Under the pieces are notes generated by a model that searched no databases, was not told the DNA's origin, and saw only the letters and a list, made by a program, of their open reading frames with translations. Below, one piece after another: positions 5,520 to 6,517 of a stretch of DNA of 6,517 nucleotides (position 1 is the first letter of the stretch; each line of letters begins with the position of its first letter). The translations under genes and the position numbers were made by a program. Origin of the DNA: a bacterium (GTDB lineage Bacteria; Elusimicrobiota; Elusimicrobia; Elusimicrobiales; UBA9959); NCBI GenBank assembly GCA_021812825.1, contig JAKAMO010000123.1:1-6517 (forward strand). The letters run 5' to 3'.

Positions 5520-5711
5520 GTGGTATTTGTCAAAGTAAGGGACGAAGAGAGCATAGAAGAGGCGCTCCGGCGCTTCAAGCACGACTGCGAGCGCAACGGC
5601 ATCCTCAAGGAGATCAAGCGCCGCGAGCACTACATGCCCCCGAGCATGAAGCGCAAGATAAAGTCGCAGGAAGCCCGCCGCAAGGTCCGCAGGGGCCGCA
5701 GGGCTTACTAA
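5520..5711 (+). CDS. rpsU: Small ribosomal subunit protein bS21 (S21)
   Basis: S21 is a small basic 30S platform protein that lies next to the anti-Shine-Dalgarno end of 16S rRNA and promotes initiation. The 63-residue product reads MVFVKVRDEESIEEALRRF at its start, as typical of the family, then HDCERNGILKEIKRREHYMPPSMKRKIKSQEARRK (20-54), and ends in an Arg-rich tail. I start it at GTG 5520, not at the longer GTG 5508, because this gives the canonical N-terminus and the correct distance to the extended Shine-Dalgarno. An intrinsic terminator follows 17 bp after the TAA, and dnaG comes next, as in the macromolecular-synthesis operon of E. coli (rpsU-dnaG-rpoD). Given its Shine-Dalgarno, autoregulation by S21 availability is plausible. 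Confidence 0.95.
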   Translation: MVFVKVRDEESIEEALRRFKHDCERNGILKEIKRREHYMPPSMKRKIKSQEARRKVRRGRRAY

Positions 5712-5728
5712 GCGCCGAACACGCGATC

Positions 5729-5760
5729 AGCCGCGCGGGCCACGGTCCGCGCGGCTTTTT
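5729..5760 (+). terminator. Intrinsic terminator between rpsU and dnaG
   Basis: A perfect 10-bp stem (AGCCGCGCGG at 5729-5738 with CCGCGCGGCT at 5747-5756) encloses an 8-nt loop and is followed by a short T-run (5756-5760). In E. coli a terminator at the same place between rpsU and dnaG lets S21 be made in large excess over primase; the position here suggests the same attenuation. The T-run is short, so termination may be incomplete. Confidence 0.88.
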
Positions 5761-5789
5761 GCCTGTCGTCGCTAACGTCAGCGTAAAGT
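5759..5789 (+). promoter_or_regulatory. Weak candidate dnaG promoter with an abutting palindrome
   Basis: TTGCCT (5759-5764) and TAAAGT (5784-5789) could be -35 and -10 elements with a long 19-bp spacer. The imperfect palindrome CGCTAACGTCAGCG (5770-5783, 12 of 14 positions symmetric about ACGT) occupies the spacer and touches the -10, as an operator might. The predicted start would leave a leader of about 8 nt. The hexamers are only moderate matches, so this is tentative. Confidence 0.3.
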
Positions 5790-5803
5790 CTTTCTGTTAA
5801 TTA

Positions 5804-6517
5804 ATGAGTTCTTCGCCGATAATAGAGCTGATCAGGGAAAAACTGGACATCGTAGAGGTGGTCCGGGAGTACGTGCCGTCCCTTAGGAGGGCCGGGCGCA
5901 ACTACAAGGCCAACTGTCCGTTCCACAACGAGAAGACCCCCTCCTTCACCGTCAACCCGGACAAGAAGATCTTCTTCTGCTTCGGCTGCAGCACCGGCGG
6001 TGACATCTTCAAGTTCGTGATGGACATAGAGGGGCTGACGTTCCCCGAAGCCGCGCGCAAGCTGGCCCAGAAGGCCGGAGTGGAGTACGGCGACGAGAAG
6101 GCCCACCCGATCTCTCCGGAGGACAGGGAGCGCCTGGAGCTCAAGAAGATCATGAAGGCCGCCGCGGCCTTCTACCACAAGCAGCTTTTCTCCCCCGCGG
6201 GGGAGAAGGCCAAGCTTTACCTGGGCGAGCGCCGCCTCAGCAAGGCCACCGTGGAGAAGTTCGAGCTCGGCTGGGCGCCGGCTACCGGCAAGGCGCTGAT
6301 GGACGAGCTGAAGAAGGCCGGCTGGAGCCGCGACCTGGCGCTCAAGGCGGGGCTCATAACCGAGCGCGAGGGCGGGAGAGTCGCGGATACGTTCCGGGGC
6401 CGCGTGATCTTCCCGATAAAGAGCCAGTCCGGGGACGTGATCGCTTTCGGCGGCCGCGTGCTGGACCCGGAAGGGATGCCCAAGTACCTCAACTCCCCGG
6501 AGACGCCGCTGTTCTCC
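5804..6517 (+). CDS. dnaG: DNA primase DnaG, N-terminal part (cut by window end)
   Basis: DnaG synthesises RNA primers at the replication fork together with DnaB helicase. The 238 codons present run in frame to the last base, about 40 % of a usual 580-650-residue primase. The CHC2 zinc-binding domain is complete: Cys38, His41, Cys59 and Cys62 in CPFHNEKTPSF and FFCFGC, followed by GGDIFKFVMDIEGLTFPEAARKLA (65-88). The start of the TOPRIM-containing polymerase core follows, with YLGERRLS, the FELGWAP segment, FRGRVIFPI, IAFGGRVLD and the PKYLNSPETPLF stretch that ends the window. The catalytic TOPRIM acidic residues lie beyond the edge. The ATG at 5804 gives the normal family N-terminus (IIELIREKLDIVEVV); no Shine-Dalgarno is visible before it. 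Confidence 0.97.
   Translation, partial: MSSSPIIELIREKLDIVEVVREYVPSLRRAGRNYKANCPFHNEKTPSFTVNPDKKIFFCFGCSTGGDIFKFVMDIEGLTFPEAARKLAQKAGVEYGDEKAHPISPEDRERLELKKIMKAAAAFYHKQLFSPAGEKAKLYLGERRLSKATVEKFELGWAPATGKALMDELKKAGWSRDLALKAGLITEREGGRVADTFRGRVIFPIKSQSGDVIAFGGRVLDPEGMPKYLNSPETPLFS

Noticed and set aside
5508..5711. Longer S21 product starting at GTG 5508.
   Set aside because: That start lies within the Shine-Dalgarno and adds residues not seen in the family; GTG 5520 gives the canonical N-terminus.

Overview
The window is bacterial and GC-rich (roughly 60-65 % by eye), with dense, entirely plus-strand coding and heavy use of C/G-ending codons, although AUA isoleucine is also common. Two landmark clusters frame it: rplM-rpsI at the left edge and rpsU-dnaG at the right edge. 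A signal-peptidase-I substrate, a lipoprotein and a membrane-anchored relative of a periplasmic phosphatase suggest a diderm (Gram-negative-type) cell. I cannot assign a phylum from sequence alone; a non-model lineage such as Elusimicrobiota is only a guess.

Layout. (1) 1-919: rplM and rpsI (uL13, uS9), ending in a textbook intrinsic terminator. (2) 929-5085: a probable four-gene operon behind a good sigma70-type promoter. It holds a small helical protein of unknown function, a secreted UshA-type 5'-nucleotidase/metallophosphoesterase that looks catalytically intact, a lipoprotein paralog of that enzyme that has lost every metal ligand, and a short membrane-anchored protein related to class B (AphA-type) HAD acid phosphatases that has also lost key catalytic residues. 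Gaps are 9 bp or less, or genes overlap. (3) 5094-5473: a HINT-type HIT-domain protein with its own promoter. (4) 5505-5760: rpsU with an exceptionally extended Shine-Dalgarno and its own intrinsic terminator. (5) 5804-6517: the first 238 codons of dnaG (primase), running off the window.

The accessory operon is the most interesting part. One apparently active extracytoplasmic nucleotide phosphatase is encoded with two apparent pseudoenzymes from two unrelated phosphatase folds, both also predicted to lie at the cell envelope. Possible roles are substrate binding, scaffolding or regulation of the active enzyme; this is inference. The lipoprotein has no ATG/GTG/TTG start that includes its perfect lipobox; an ACG with a strong Shine-Dalgarno sits where the start should be.

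A second theme is translation initiation. The first genes of three transcription units (rplM, the 966 gene, the HIT gene) lack a Shine-Dalgarno and have a -10-like hexamer ending 6-8 nt before the ATG, as expected for leaderless mRNAs. Several downstream or operon-internal genes have purine-rich Shine-Dalgarno sequences. No gap between genes exceeds about 100 bp, and I saw no tRNA, rRNA, CRISPR array or mobile element.
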